DNA from: Acholeplasmataceae bacterium
Lineage (GTDB): Bacteria; Bacillota_I; Bacilli_A; Acholeplasmatales; Acholeplasmataceae
NCBI GenBank assembly: GCA_003518475.1
Contig: DOYO01000035.1
Span: 1 to 5,562 of the forward strand
Reading direction: 5' to 3'
Length of the DNA: 5,562 bases
Position numbers and translations under genes: made by a program. Below, piece by piece: positions 4,340-5,562 of the stretch (its first letter is position 1; every line of letters starts with the position of its first letter). A model generated the notes under the pieces. That model saw only the letters and a program-made list of their open reading frames with translations, ran no database searches and was not told the origin of the DNA.

Positions 4340-5562
4340 ATGAAAAAGACTTTGATGATGGTACTTTTTTTATTTGTATTATTTGGCTGCACCAATGAAT
4401 CAATTCCGATGGTAGAACAAACACCTGAACCAACTCCGGTTGAACCCATACCATCTGAACCGATACCTACCGAAGTCCCATTAACTTTTGATGAGCTATT
4501 TTTGATGTATAAAGTTTTTATCGATGCTCATTTATTTGATCAATTGATTGTCACAACACCATATTATAGGATTTCATCTCGTCAAGAAGTCGTCACAAAA
4601 GATGAACTTGACCCCATCTATCAAGCCATTGATCATCAAGCAGTACAACTCAACTATTCGAATATCTATTACTTGCATCTATTTCATTATATTGATGTTT
4701 ACTTTCAAACATGCGATACGTCAGGTTCTTCATTCACATGCACCTTGGATTCCTGGGAGGTTTTTCGTGACATCACAGCGGATGTGATCGTGGATGGGAA
4801 CCATTTGACAATAGAAGTCCATATGTATCAGGATTGGGATGGTCATGTTGTAGGTCATCACACGTATTATACGTTTGACTTGATTGAGGATAAAATCCAT
4901 ATCACTGCAGGTCAGTTTCAAACCACTGACGATGTTGAATTAAGTAACGAGATTATTACTTACGTCTATGTCGATATCGTTCAAGATGAATCATTTGAAA
5001 TCATTTATCGCAATCAGACCAATAATATGTTTTTTTATCACTTGATTGATGCAACAGAGCAAAATGAAATTAACTATATGAATTCAACCGAATACAAAGG
5101 ATTTTATTATACGGATTCTGGTTCAAACATCAAACAAGAGTATGGTTCATTTGGAACACCTGAAGTCTTTAAAATCACCAGTTATTTCGTGGATGGCGCT
5201 ATGGCGCTTCAGCATTTTGAAAATTGGGCAGGACATGTTTATTTATACAATATGATGATGGTGGATGGCTGGCAATCGATGACACGATCATCGGATGCAA
5301 ATTCTATTCTTTCACTTGCTTTAGATGAAGGTGTATTTAATCCAACCTCTAATGCGTGGTTTAGGACTGATATTTACAATAAAATCATGCTTGAACTCAT
5401 AAGATCGGGTAACACATTAGAAGACTTAACAGTTGATTTATCTGATTTATCATTAAGTTTTACAGCAATCACACAAGCTGTGGTTGAATCCAAGAATAAT
5501 ACATTTATCTTTGATATTGAAGCAGTGATGGCATCTTATGGCTTTAATGATTTTGAAACAAC
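4340..5562 (+). CDS. Lipoprotein of unknown function (3' end beyond window)
   Basis: The frame runs open to the right edge (407 complete codons visible). Two adjacent ATGs occur at 4337 and 4340; I chose 4340 because AAAGGGG (4327-4333) then has a 6-base gap rather than 3. The N-terminus is a lipoprotein signal peptide: KK at 2-3, hydrophobic core, lipobox LFGC with the lipidated cysteine at C17. Phe at -2 is less usual but acceptable. Next comes a Pro/Glu linker (about 23-47, with PEPTPVEPIPSEPIP), then an acidic, aromatic-rich domain with two cysteines in CDTSGSSFTC that could form a disulfide outside the cell. No known domain is recognised; alternating hydrophobic strands suggest a beta-rich surface protein, perhaps ligand-binding. 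The predicted site is the outer face of the membrane. A consensus promoter and a possible operator lie just upstream. Confidence 0.88.
   Translation, partial: MKKTLMMVLFLFVLFGCTNESIPMVEQTPEPTPVEPIPSEPIPTEVPLTFDELFLMYKVFIDAHLFDQLIVTTPYYRISSRQEVVTKDELDPIYQAIDHQAVQLNYSNIYYLHLFHYIDVYFQTCDTSGSSFTCTLDSWEVFRDITADVIVDGNHLTIEVHMYQDWDGHVVGHHTYYTFDLIEDKIHITAGQFQTTDDVELSNEIITYVYVDIVQDESFEIIYRNQTNNMFFYHLIDATEQNEINYMNSTEYKGFYYTDSGSNIKQEYGSFGTPEVFKITSYFVDGAMALQHFENWAGHVYLYNMMMVDGWQSMTRSSDANSILSLALDEGVFNPTSNAWFRTDIYNKIMLELIRSGNTLEDLTVDLSDLSLSFTAITQAVVESKNNTFIFDIEAVMASYGFNDFET

Noticed and set aside
4158..4921. Several reading frames on both strands over the end of the ferredoxin gene and the lipoprotein gene
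   Set aside because: They overlap well-supported coding sequence in other frames and lack translation signals or family resemblance.

Overview
The window is AT-rich bacterial DNA, probably from a low-GC member of the Bacillota/Mycoplasmatota side of the tree (an Acholeplasma- or Izemoplasma-like bacterium is my guess from overall style; the sequence does not prove it). Genes carry AGGAG-type ribosome binding sites and sigma-A-type promoters. Tryptophan is encoded by TGG in every reading frame and TGA serves as stop, so the standard bacterial code applies and not the Mycoplasma UGA=Trp code. All supported genes lie on the + strand.

Layout: (1) 1-608, the 3' part of a class I SAM-dependent methyltransferase whose start lies off the left edge. 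(2) 808-1812, a complete SxxK serine hydrolase of the beta-lactamase class C / family VIII esterase type, with its own extended -10 promoter and a clear terminator. (3) 1854-2640, a stretch of almost 800 bases without a convincing gene. It holds two related copies of a terminator-like element (1917-1967 and 2507-2556), a structured segment before the first copy, and one good promoter (around 2196) that leads only to a 12-codon reading frame. (4) 2692-3057, a small membrane-anchored protein of unknown function, followed by a strong terminator. (5) 3403-4254, a flavodoxin plus double 4Fe-4S ferredoxin fusion (EFR1-type). (6) 4340 to the right edge, the first 407 codons of a lipoprotein of unknown function, driven by a textbook TTGACA-N18-TATAAT promoter whose -10 box sits inside a perfect 7-bp inverted repeat.

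The genes look like independent single-gene transcription units: each has its own promoter, and two are followed by clear terminators. Only the EFR1-type gene and the lipoprotein gene are close enough for read-through (no terminator between them), yet the lipoprotein gene has the strongest promoter of the window. I see no shared pathway linking the products, and no mobile element, CRISPR array, tRNA or rRNA. I did not find a convincing new multi-gene system. The most notable items are the repeated terminator element in the gene-poor stretch, the candidate operator on the lipoprotein promoter, and the altered YxN motif of the serine hydrolase.
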